From the NCBI GenBank assembly GCA_013298185.1, contig JAAFJQ010000011.1:1-36803 (forward strand): DNA of 36,803 nt, in the 5' to 3' direction. Shown here piece by piece: positions 28,513-36,125 of the stretch. The number at the start of each line of letters is the position of its first letter. The first letter of the stretch is position 1. Made by a program: the position numbers and the translations under genes. Origin of the DNA: Deinococcales bacterium (GTDB taxonomy: Bacteria > Deinococcota > Deinococci > Deinococcales > JAAFIG01). The notes under the pieces were generated by a model, which ran no database searches, was not told the origin of the DNA, and was given only the letters and a program-made list of their open reading frames with translations.

Positions 28513-29298
28513 ATGGAATTTAAGCAGCAATTCTCGAGCCGCGAAGAAATCACCACTTATTTGGGGCAGATGTTTAAGGGCTTGTACACAGGCGAGCCTC
28601 GAGCGCCTGCACTGCACGGTGGGCGCAGCGCATCCCTAGCCCAACTCGAGGCGTTCAAAGCCAAGAATTATGGACGACGTAACCACACCAATGCGCCTGT
28701 CTCGAGGTTATCGGCGTACTTGCGACACGGGCAACTGAGTATGCTCGAGGTTGCTGAGTACATTCGTTCGCACAGCCAAGGGCGCGAACGTGATGAATTC
28801 TTAAAGCAACTGACTTGGCGAGACTTTTTTTACTTGGTTCTCGAGCAGAAAGGTTTGAAAGTACTTGAGAACTTAGAAGAACCTAAATACCCAATGCGCT
28901 GGGTACAACCAATGCCAGACGATATTCTCGAGGCTCGCACCAACTTGCCATGTGTGGATGCTTGGGTTTCAAAACTTGTGGACACAGGTTATCTTCACAA
29001 CCACGAACGCCTCTGGTTCGCAGCCTACACCGTGCATTTTCGTCAGATTCATTGGCAAGCAGGTTTTGCTTTTTTCCGCGAGCATCTGCTCGACGGCGAC
29101 ATTGCCAGCAACGCATTATCTTGGCAGTGGGTCGCAAGTACCTTCTCGCACAAACCATACTTTATGAACAAAGATAACATCTCTAAATTCTCGAGCAACC
29201 AATGGTGCGCGGGTTGCCGTGCCAAATGCCCATTTGATAAAACCTACCAAACCCTCGAGCGGGAACTCTTTGGTGCGGACTACGGGTGGTCATCATGA
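28513..29298 (+). CDS. photolyase/cryptochrome FAD-binding domain protein lacking the N-terminal antenna domain
   Basis: ALHGGRSASLAQLEAF, VSRLSAYLRHGQLSMLEV, FLKQLTWRDFFYLVLE, LVDTGYLHNHERLWFAAY, LLDGDIASNALSWQWVASTFSHKPYFMNKDN, then CAGCRAKCPFD. Confidence 0.88.
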   Translation: MEFKQQFSSREEITTYLGQMFKGLYTGEPRAPALHGGRSASLAQLEAFKAKNYGRRNHTNAPVSRLSAYLRHGQLSMLEVAEYIRSHSQGRERDEFLKQLTWRDFFYLVLEQKGLKVLENLEEPKYPMRWVQPMPDDILEARTNLPCVDAWVSKLVDTGYLHNHERLWFAAYTVHFRQIHWQAGFAFFREHLLDGDIASNALSWQWVASTFSHKPYFMNKDNISKFSSNQWCAGCRAKCPFDKTYQTLERELFGADYGWSS

Positions 29299-29720
29299 AA
29301 CTCGTTTGGTTACACGGTTGGAGTCTAAGCAACACCGACCCTGCCATGGTTGCTCATCCCGACGCACCAGCGATTTTTGTGTTTGACAAACCGTTTCTCG
29401 AGCAAACCCGCATGGCATTCCCAAGGTTACAATTTATGTTTGAAGCGGCACTCGAAGCCCTAGCCGAGCGCCACCACAGCCGCATTTGTCTTGGTATTCA
29501 AGCCGAGGAAATCATTGCCTTTGCAAAATTGCATCACTGCACCACAATTTGCTACAGCCTCATCCCAAGCCCAGAACTCAGACGAACCCTTGATGCGCTC
29601 GAGCAAGCTGGTTTGAAACTGGAAGTCTACCCAGTCGAATACTTGACTTCGTACACAGGTCAAGTCAAACGCTTCTCGGCATTTTGGCGCGAAGTCGAAC
29701 ACGAGGTACTGCGTGGCTAA
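29295..29720 (+). CDS. photolyase N-terminal alpha/beta-domain-like protein (stand-alone)
   Basis: [35 protein letters not shown]...[16 protein letters not shown]; resembles MKLVWFRRDLRL..DNPAL...FVFDP...TPFWR of photolyases. ATGA overlap with the preceding stop. Confidence 0.65.
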   Translation: MKLVWLHGWSLSNTDPAMVAHPDAPAIFVFDKPFLEQTRMAFPRLQFMFEAALEALAERHHSRICLGIQAEEIIAFAKLHHCTTICYSLIPSPELRRTLDALEQAGLKLEVYPVEYLTSYTGQVKRFSAFWREVEHEVLRG

Positions 29721-29868
29721 AGACTTTGGGCAAGGTAAAAAACCATCCGAGCGTCCAAGTAAAATCTGTCCAATTTGTCAAAAACCATTTCTATGGCGTA
29801 AATCTTGGCGCAACAATTGGGAGAATGTGATGTACTGCTCCGAGAAATGCCGTCGGTCTAAAGGATAG
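29713..29868 (+). CDS. DUF2256-like zinc-ribbon small protein
   Basis: GTG start overlapping the upstream stop; [51 protein letters not shown], CxxC...CxxxC. 51 aa, below the ORF-track cutoff. Confidence 0.82.
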   Translation: MAKDFGQGKKPSERPSKICPICQKPFLWRKSWRNNWENVMYCSEKCRRSKG

Positions 29869-29996
29869 AAATTGATAACTCGAGCAGGCATTGAATACAA
29901 TGTCAACGTGTTTGTCTGTGTTGACAGAAGGTGTAGAGGCAGAAGTCATTGTTCAAAATAGCTGTTAAGACAAAAAGCCAGAAGCTACCTGACCCA

Positions 29997-30752
29997 CTAG
30001 CGTTTTTTGAGTCTTAAACTTTCCCAACTGCCGTCATTTGCCCAGCCGCCATCCACTGATAAACTCTGTCCGTTGATAAAACCGCTTTGGCTCGAGTCGG
30101 CTAAGAAGGCAACGGCTTGAGCGATGTCGTTTGGCATGGCGTAACGCCCCATCGGTACTCGAGCCGTAATATCGGCATGGGTGTATGTGCCAACGCCTGT
30201 ATCGGCGTGATCCATTTCGGTCAGTACCCAGCCCGGACAAACCGCGTTGACCCGCACTCCGCGACCTCCCCATTCAGCGGCTAATGTGCGGGTTAAACCA
30301 ATCAAGCCGTGCTTGCTGGTGTTATAAGCACTGCGGTCTGAAATGCCGAGCAGCCCAGCGACACTGGCAATGTTGATGATGCTGCCAGAACCTGCTTGGA
30401 GCATGGCACGTCCAAATTCTCGGCAGAGTAAAAACGGTGCGGTTAAATTGACCGCCATCACCCGTTGCCATTGCTCGAGAGTGGTGTCCTCGGCTGGGGT
30501 GATGCAACTGATGCCAGCGTTGTTCACCAGCACATCTATGCGTCCAAAACGATCAAGGGTTTGTGCCAGAAAGCGCTGCACGTTTTGTTCGTCTGAAATA
30601 TCGCCTGTGGCTTCGAGGGTAGGAACACCAAGCTCGAGTTGAGTTGGGCGTAAATCGTTTAAGACCAAGGCAAAACCGCGTTCTGCCAGCACTTCGGCGG
30701 TTCGCTTGCCAATGCCTTGGGCTGCCCCAGAAATAAATGCCACGGGCTGCAT
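29997..30752 (-). CDS. short-chain dehydrogenase/reductase
   Basis: FISGAAQGIGKRTAEVLAERG, VNNAGIS, SIINIASVAGLLG, YNTSKHGLIGLTR, VNAVCPGWV. Confidence 0.92.
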   Translation of the reverse strand: MQPVAFISGAAQGIGKRTAEVLAERGFALVLNDLRPTQLELGVPTLEATGDISDEQNVQRFLAQTLDRFGRIDVLVNNAGISCITPAEDTTLEQWQRVMAVNLTAPFLLCREFGRAMLQAGSGSIINIASVAGLLGISDRSAYNTSKHGLIGLTRTLAAEWGGRGVRVNAVCPGWVLTEMDHADTGVGTYTHADITARVPMGRYAMPNDIAQAVAFLADSSQSGFINGQSLSVDGGWANDGSWESLRLKKR

Positions 30753-31504
30753 TAAAAACCTGCGACTCGAGCTTGGAAATTGCCATCATCGTTGATCAGC
30801 ATTTCTAAGTACTGGCGTTTCTCGAGGGCATCAATCATCGCAAAACCATTGTCCAAATCAAGCACAATACCGTCTTTCATGACCGTGTGACCGTACACGC
30901 CAAAGGTATGCCCAGCATCCTTCACATAATGTGGTTTTTCATGCCACCAGTGCTTGGCATCGCGGTCATTGTAGAAAAAATCATCGAAGTACATCATGCC
31001 CGGCAGTGGTCCAGCGTGCGAAAAATGAATTCCTTCGAGGCGAATATAACGCTTAAAACCACGAATCCAGTTCTGTAATTCTTCAGGCAGCGGTGTGCCT
31101 TCTTTGCTTGGGTCAAATTCAGCGTGAATCACACCCATGGCGTTACCAAGTAAGAACTTATGCTCGAGCGCCGCGTCGTCGTGATTACCAAGAATAATTT
31201 CAACATTGCCTTCGGCTTTTTCAACGTATTCTTTGATTTTATACAGTTCGCGGGTTTGCGCCCTCGAGGCGCTTTTTAAGTGGTCTGGATTGCGAAAATC
31301 ATAACCTTCGCGCCCAGTGATTTCCTCGTAACGAGCAATGGTTTTGGGGTGAACCAAATCACCCATCAAGATTACGCGGTAACGCCCGTCCAAAACTGGT
31401 TGGGTGGGATTGCCTTGGGCATCCATGGCAAACGAGGCTTTTAAGGCGCTGTAGAGCAAGCCCCATTCTGTATGAACGTCCCCGACAGTGATAACCTTGA
31501 CCAT
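30752..31504 (-). CDS. metallophosphoesterase
   Basis: VGDVHTEWG, ILMGDLVHP, ILGNHDDAALEH, HFSHAGP, VYGHTV; TAATG overlap with the SDR gene. Confidence 0.88.
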   Translation of the reverse strand: MVKVITVGDVHTEWGLLYSALKASFAMDAQGNPTQPVLDGRYRVILMGDLVHPKTIARYEEITGREGYDFRNPDHLKSASRAQTRELYKIKEYVEKAEGNVEIILGNHDDAALEHKFLLGNAMGVIHAEFDPSKEGTPLPEELQNWIRGFKRYIRLEGIHFSHAGPLPGMMYFDDFFYNDRDAKHWWHEKPHYVKDAGHTFGVYGHTVMKDGIVLDLDNGFAMIDALEKRQYLEMLINDDGNFQARVAGF

Positions 31505-31579
31505 GGTTTTTCTATTCTAACCATATCGTAGCTGGTATCGCAAAGTGATTTGCAGGAAAAACACCCAAACGGGGGATAT

Positions 31580-32713
31580 TTACCTCGAGCGCTTCAAGGC
31601 TTTTTCAAAGGCAGAAACAGCAAACTCGATGTCTGCGTGGGTGGTGCTGCGCCCCAAAGAAAAGCGCAAACTGGCTCGAGCATCGGCTTTTGATTTGCCA
31701 ATTGCCAGCAGTACATGGCTCGGCTCGAGCGTCCCAGAACTACAAGCACTGCCTGAACTGGCAGCCACACCTTCTAAGTCAAGGTTCATCAGTAGCGCCT
31801 CGCCGTCTGCACCGTGAGCCGTGATGTTCACATGCCTTGGGCTGCGCTCGGTTGGGTGTCCGTTCAGGCTGACATCTTCAAAAGCCGTTAAACCCGAGGT
31901 CAGAAAGTCGCGCATTGGCTCGAGCCGCTGTGCTTCTGATGCTTGCAAACCCTGTGCCTTTTGAGCCGCTAAGCCCATGCCAACGATTGCAGGGACATCG
32001 TGTGTACCACCGCGCAGCCCACGTTCTTGCTGACCACCGTAGAGCATCGGGGACAACACAAAACCACGCCGCTCGAGTTCCCTCGAGACCCACAATGCCC
32101 CCACACCTTTGGGTCCGTAAAACTTATGTGCCGAAATCGAAAGTAAATCACAGCCCAGCGCTGCAACATCCAGCGGCACATGCCCAAGGCTCTGAACCGC
32201 ATCCACATGAAAAGGAATCTGATATTCTCGAGCCACCGCGCTGATTTCGGCAATCGGCTGAATTGTACCAAGTTCATTATTGACATGCTGCACCGAAATC
32301 AGTTTGGTTTCGGGCAAAATCGCAGCTTTGACTTGCTCAGCGCTGACCATCCCAAACGCATCTGGCTCGAGAATGGTTGCCGTCACCCGCCCCATCTGCA
32401 CCAAAGCCCGTAGCGGTGCAAGAATCGCACTGTGTTCCACAGCTGTGGTGATGATATGCCCGCCGCTCAATGCCACCGAAAAAAGCGCTTGATTATTGGC
32501 TTCCGTCCCACTCGAAGTGAACACCAATTCCTGACTCAAAACCCCAAGCACACCCGCTAAGCGCTCCCGTGCTGCCTCCAGTGCTTCTTTAGCAGCTGAA
32601 CCCTCCCGATGCACACTCGAGGCATTCCCCAATAAGAATTGGCACGGACGCATCTGCCCCTCAACCTCAGGGTCAAGCGGAGTGGTCGCCGCAAAATCAA
32701 GATAAACACGCAT
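31580..32713 (-). CDS. cysteine desulfurase (NifS/IscS family)
   Basis: MRVYLDFAATTPLDPEV, FTSSGTEANNQAL, SAHKFYGPKGVGALWV, SSGSACSSGTLEPSHVL. Confidence 0.94.
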   Translation of the reverse strand: MRVYLDFAATTPLDPEVEGQMRPCQFLLGNASSVHREGSAAKEALEAARERLAGVLGVLSQELVFTSSGTEANNQALFSVALSGGHIITTAVEHSAILAPLRALVQMGRVTATILEPDAFGMVSAEQVKAAILPETKLISVQHVNNELGTIQPIAEISAVAREYQIPFHVDAVQSLGHVPLDVAALGCDLLSISAHKFYGPKGVGALWVSRELERRGFVLSPMLYGGQQERGLRGGTHDVPAIVGMGLAAQKAQGLQASEAQRLEPMRDFLTSGLTAFEDVSLNGHPTERSPRHVNITAHGADGEALLMNLDLEGVAASSGSACSSGTLEPSHVLLAIGKSKADARASLRFSLGRSTTHADIEFAVSAFEKALKRSR

Positions 32714-32717
32714 AAAG

Positions 32718-32800
32718 GCAGGTTAAAGAGAAAAGGTAAAAGAGAAAAGGTAAAACCATCCTTTCTTTAACCTTTAACCTTTCTTCTTTCCTCTCATCTT
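32718..32800. repeat. AGGTTAAAG-rich inverted repeat between Rrf2 and cysteine desulfurase genes
   Basis: AGGTTAAAG at 32720-32728, opposed by CTTTAACCT at 32765-32773 and 32772-32780; purine arm opposed to pyrimidine arm. Confidence 0.7.
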
Positions 32801-33267
32801 CCCACCATCGGCAATGGCATTCCGCCTTGGGCGGCGGGGTTGCTCTGGGTTCTGGCATCGGCAAGTTGTGCCTCGAGCATCAAATCTTTTAAGGTGGCAT
32901 TGCCCAAAACATCGCGGATGGCGTTGTCCACACGCCGCCATAGGCTTTCCGTGCCACAGGAATTGGTGTGGCTGCAACTGCTCGAGTCTTCGATGCACTG
33001 CACAGGGGCGATGCTACCTTCCATGACTTCAACCACCTCGAGTGCCGAGATGTTCTCGGGCGCACGGGCAAGTTTATACCCACCAAAAGCGCCGCGTACA
33101 CTGCGGATAAAACCTGCTCGGCGCAAATTCGAGGCAATTTGCTCGAGGTAATGCTGAGAAATGTCTTGGCGTTCCGCCACGTACTTCAGGGCGACTGATT
33201 CACCACCTGCATTGGCGATTTCGACAAGGGCGCGAAGTCCGTACTGAGCTTTGGTTGAAATCCACAT
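32794..33267 (-). CDS. Rrf2-family regulator, IscR-like Cys cluster
   Basis: MWISTKAQYGLRALVEIA, ISQHYLEQIASNLRRAGFIRSVRGAFGGYKLAR, C-x6-C-x5-C (CIEDSSSCSHTNSC). Confidence 0.9.
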   Translation of the reverse strand: MWISTKAQYGLRALVEIANAGGESVALKYVAERQDISQHYLEQIASNLRRAGFIRSVRGAFGGYKLARAPENISALEVVEVMEGSIAPVQCIEDSSSCSHTNSCGTESLWRRVDNAIRDVLGNATLKDLMLEAQLADARTQSNPAAQGGMPLPMVGR

Positions 33268-33395
33268 GAATGCCTCCAAGTGCAACTGAGAATGATTCGC
33301 AGTTTAACACCTAAATCCCGTACAAGATATAGGGATTATTGACATTGCTGATTGCTTAGACTTGCGAAGTTCCAAACAAAGGCTACAATACAAGG

Positions 33396-33707
33396 ATGAC
33401 TGCTCTTACCAAAACTCGAGACTCGAGTAAACAACAGCCCCTGAACCGTGTTGATTTAGGCAAACCTCAATTTATCACAGATGAAAACGGTAATAAAACG
33501 GCGGTTGTCGTGTCGCTCGAGATGTGGGAGCGAATCATACCATTTTTGCAAAATGACTTAGAACGCGCCTTGCTGAGCGAACCCATAGAAGAAGCTGTAC
33601 CACCAAGCATCGCAAAAAAATTACGCAACCATGCCAAAGGTAAAAAAGAACCCATGTTGACGCTCGAGGAATTCAAAGCTGAAGTGCAAAGGCTGCAAGA
33701 ATCGTGA
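33396..33707 (+). CDS. type II antitoxin, Phd/YefM-like
   Basis: PQFITDENGNKTAVVVSLEMWERIIPFLQN; followed by an overlapping RelE-like gene. Confidence 0.72.
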   Translation: MTALTKTRDSSKQQPLNRVDLGKPQFITDENGNKTAVVVSLEMWERIIPFLQNDLERALLSEPIEEAVPPSIAKKLRNHAKGKKEPMLTLEEFKAEVQRLQES

Positions 33708-34012
33708 TTAAACCAGAAGGTACACCATACCAGCTCAGATTAGGCAAAAGTGCTGCCAAAGCAGCCAGTAAACTCAGCCGCGAGGATTACGCTCGCTTGC
33801 TCGATGCACTGTTGCTGATGTGCGCTGCGGGTCTTGGCGACATCAAAGCCTTACAAGGTTATGAAAAGGGAACATTGCGTCTAAGAGTTGGGCAAATGCG
33901 GGTGTACTTGATACTCACAGGGTTTTTAATTGAAGTGATTGACATTGACCCGAGGGGCGAGGCTTACAAAACCAAAAGTCGTACAAAACTCCGAAAAAGA
34001 ACCAAGTCCTAA
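33704..34012 (+). CDS. RelE/ParE-type toxin
   Basis: YQLRLGKSAAKAASKLS...IKALQGYEKGTLRLRVGQMRVYLILTGFLIEVIDIDPRGEAYK; GTG start in GTGA overlap. Confidence 0.85.
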   Translation: MIKPEGTPYQLRLGKSAAKAASKLSREDYARLLDALLLMCAAGLGDIKALQGYEKGTLRLRVGQMRVYLILTGFLIEVIDIDPRGEAYKTKSRTKLRKRTKS

Positions 34013-34020
34013 CAGGTATT

Positions 34021-34524
34021 CTATGTCCTCTGCTCGAGCCGCCGCAAAACAAGAGCAGTTAAGCCAACCGCAAACAATGCCACCAAGGCATAAACGGCAT
34101 ATCCGACAGGCTGAACATAAGCGGGTACAGTTTCAGCAAAACTATTTTTCAAAAACACAAAACTGCTGCCCGAGTCTTTCGGGTCAATGTACGGTTGTGA
34201 AAAACCAATATACGCAGCTTGTCCAGCCCCAAGCGTGGTGCGGATGTACCACTGCCCTGCCTCACGCACTGGCGTTTGAAAACGGTACACGGTTTCTTGT
34301 CCCTCGAGACTTGGTTCAACAGGTAAGCTACGGCGTTCCTGCCAACCATTTTGGCGTGGTTGCCACATCCAAACCAACAATTGATTGCTCAGTATTTGTG
34401 AAAAACGCAATTCGGCTTGGAGTACCCCATTTTTTGGCTCGAGTTTGAGTGTACCGTACAGACTGGCAGCCCGAGCAGGACTGCTTAGGCAGCAAAAAAC
34501 CAGTAACAGATACCAGAATCTCAT
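34021..34524 (-). CDS. exported, membrane-anchored protein of unknown function
   Basis: Signal peptide MRFWYLLLVFCCLSSPARA and C-terminal TM; ATGA overlap with the upstream gene. Confidence 0.7.
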   Translation of the reverse strand: MRFWYLLLVFCCLSSPARAASLYGTLKLEPKNGVLQAELRFSQILSNQLLVWMWQPRQNGWQERRSLPVEPSLEGQETVYRFQTPVREAGQWYIRTTLGAGQAAYIGFSQPYIDPKDSGSSFVFLKNSFAETVPAYVQPVGYAVYALVALFAVGLTALVLRRLEQRT

Positions 34525-35531
34525 ATGGCTTTTGGCTCGAGAATCCGGGCTACTCGAGTAGCCAGCAACGCCACAAGCGCCGCGAGGATGATGCCAGCTA
34601 AACTACCGCGCAGCAGCACTGGCAGCGTCCAAGTCATTTGTGGGAAGATTTGATTAACCACAAAACCAACCAGCAGCGTAACAACTGCCGCACTCGAGCC
34701 GAGCAGCCATGTAGGCATTTTTTTCACCAGCAGATCAATCAGCACAGCCGTCAGAATCAGGATTGGAAAAACAGGTTTAGAAACCCCTGCTAAGTTCATA
34801 CCTTCGGTGGTGGACAGCCAAAGGTGCATTACAAGGCGAATGGCTGTGAATAACAAAGCCACTTTGGTGGCAGCCCAAGCTCGAGGGTGGATTTTGGCAA
34901 TCAGGACAAGTGGAAAAACACTCAAGGCAGAGAGTAAAAGTGGATGAAAATCAATTGGAAATTGAGCAATGTTGTACTCGTACTCGGCAAGAAACAGCAT
35001 CAGGTTGCCAAGCAGCGCCGCCGCAAAAAAGAGGGTTAAACGCTCGAATAAGGGCTTTAGCTCGAGTGGCGCAACTTCACGCTCGAGCCAAGAGACCAGC
35101 ACACCCGACAAGGTAAAAAACGTAAAACCAGTTAAACCAACCAAGTGCATCGGACCCCAAAGGGTGACATCCAAACCAAAGAACCGATGCCAAAGTTCGT
35201 CGGCGGGCGCAAAAAACAGAATCAGGGCTGCGCTGACCGTCGCCACCAGCATTCCGGGGTGAAGGTAACGCCCCGCCACCCGCCAATGGAACGAGGTAGC
35301 TCGAGTATCCGCGAATAAGCCCCAAGCGGTGGTGAGCAGTACAATCAGCATTCCAGCATAAATAAAGTTGTGCGGCATGGTGAAAAACGAGTCGCGCCCG
35401 ATGTCAATGTGCCAAGCGATGTCCCAGTAGACACCAATCAGGCTCGAGAGTGCGCCGAGCATCATGATTGGTAGGACACCCAATTGCCAAAGGTTTTTTT
35501 GAACTCGAGGGAGGGGCTGGGTTAGCTGCAT
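34521..35531 (-). CDS. polytopic membrane protein
   Basis: About 10 hydrophobic segments; conserved-looking His-rich loops (DIAWHIDIGRDSFFTMPHNFIYAG, ADELWHRFFG, WGPMHLVGL). Confidence 0.75.
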   Translation of the reverse strand: MQLTQPLPRVQKNLWQLGVLPIMMLGALSSLIGVYWDIAWHIDIGRDSFFTMPHNFIYAGMLIVLLTTAWGLFADTRATSFHWRVAGRYLHPGMLVATVSAALILFFAPADELWHRFFGLDVTLWGPMHLVGLTGFTFFTLSGVLVSWLEREVAPLELKPLFERLTLFFAAALLGNLMLFLAEYEYNIAQFPIDFHPLLLSALSVFPLVLIAKIHPRAWAATKVALLFTAIRLVMHLWLSTTEGMNLAGVSKPVFPILILTAVLIDLLVKKMPTWLLGSSAAVVTLLVGFVVNQIFPQMTWTLPVLLRGSLAGIILAALVALLATRVARILEPKAI

Positions 35532-35726
35532 GGGTTGATTATACTTCGAGATTTTTTTTGCAAGGGCAACATCAGGTTTGTCCATGGGCGCTCAGTCCAC
35601 CTTGGCAAAAGCCAGTCATTTTTTGAACTCGAGTCAAAATAAAATAACAAAGGTGGTTGCCCCAACAGCCATCCGTTCGACTTTGAAAAATGAGTCCAAA
35701 TACAGGTTGTGCTTTATGCGAATTTT

Positions 35727-35762
35727 TTTTCTATCTAAATAAGTTCTCACTTAGATAGAAAA
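35727..35762. repeat. 12-bp perfect inverted repeat in AT-rich intergenic DNA
   Basis: TTTTCTATCTAA-ataagttctcac-TTAGATAGAAAA. Confidence 0.85.
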
Positions 35763-35984
35763 CGGCATGGCTGAATTCAATTATTCATCATATAAATTGA
35801 GTCTTATATGCTCATATAAATTTAGCATATTTTTCCTCTCATATTTAGATTCGATACATAATTTACCCTGTCATATACGTAGTTTCACTGGTCAGTATTC
35901 TTCTAACATGTGCTACTCTGAGTATGAGGTAAGAAATTTCACATAAAAGCCTTTTAGGTACAACCAAGCGTTCAAGGGAGATCA

Positions 35985-36125
35985 ATGAAAAAAGAATTGG
36001 TGACCTGCAACTCGAGCAAATCGGAAATATGGCTGATTGGACTGCCAGCGCCCCCAAAAACACGACGTACAGAGAAGATCAAGCGTTTTTTCGGAGGAAT
36101 TGAAAACTATGAAAAAAATACATAA
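35985..36125 (+). CDS. possible 46-aa leader/small protein overlapping the lipoprotein start
   Basis: AAGGGAG upstream of ATG; MKKELVTCNSSKSEIWLIGLPAPPKTRRTEKIKRFFGGIENYEKNT-stop. Confidence 0.35.
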   Translation: MKKELVTCNSSKSEIWLIGLPAPPKTRRTEKIKRFFGGIENYEKNT

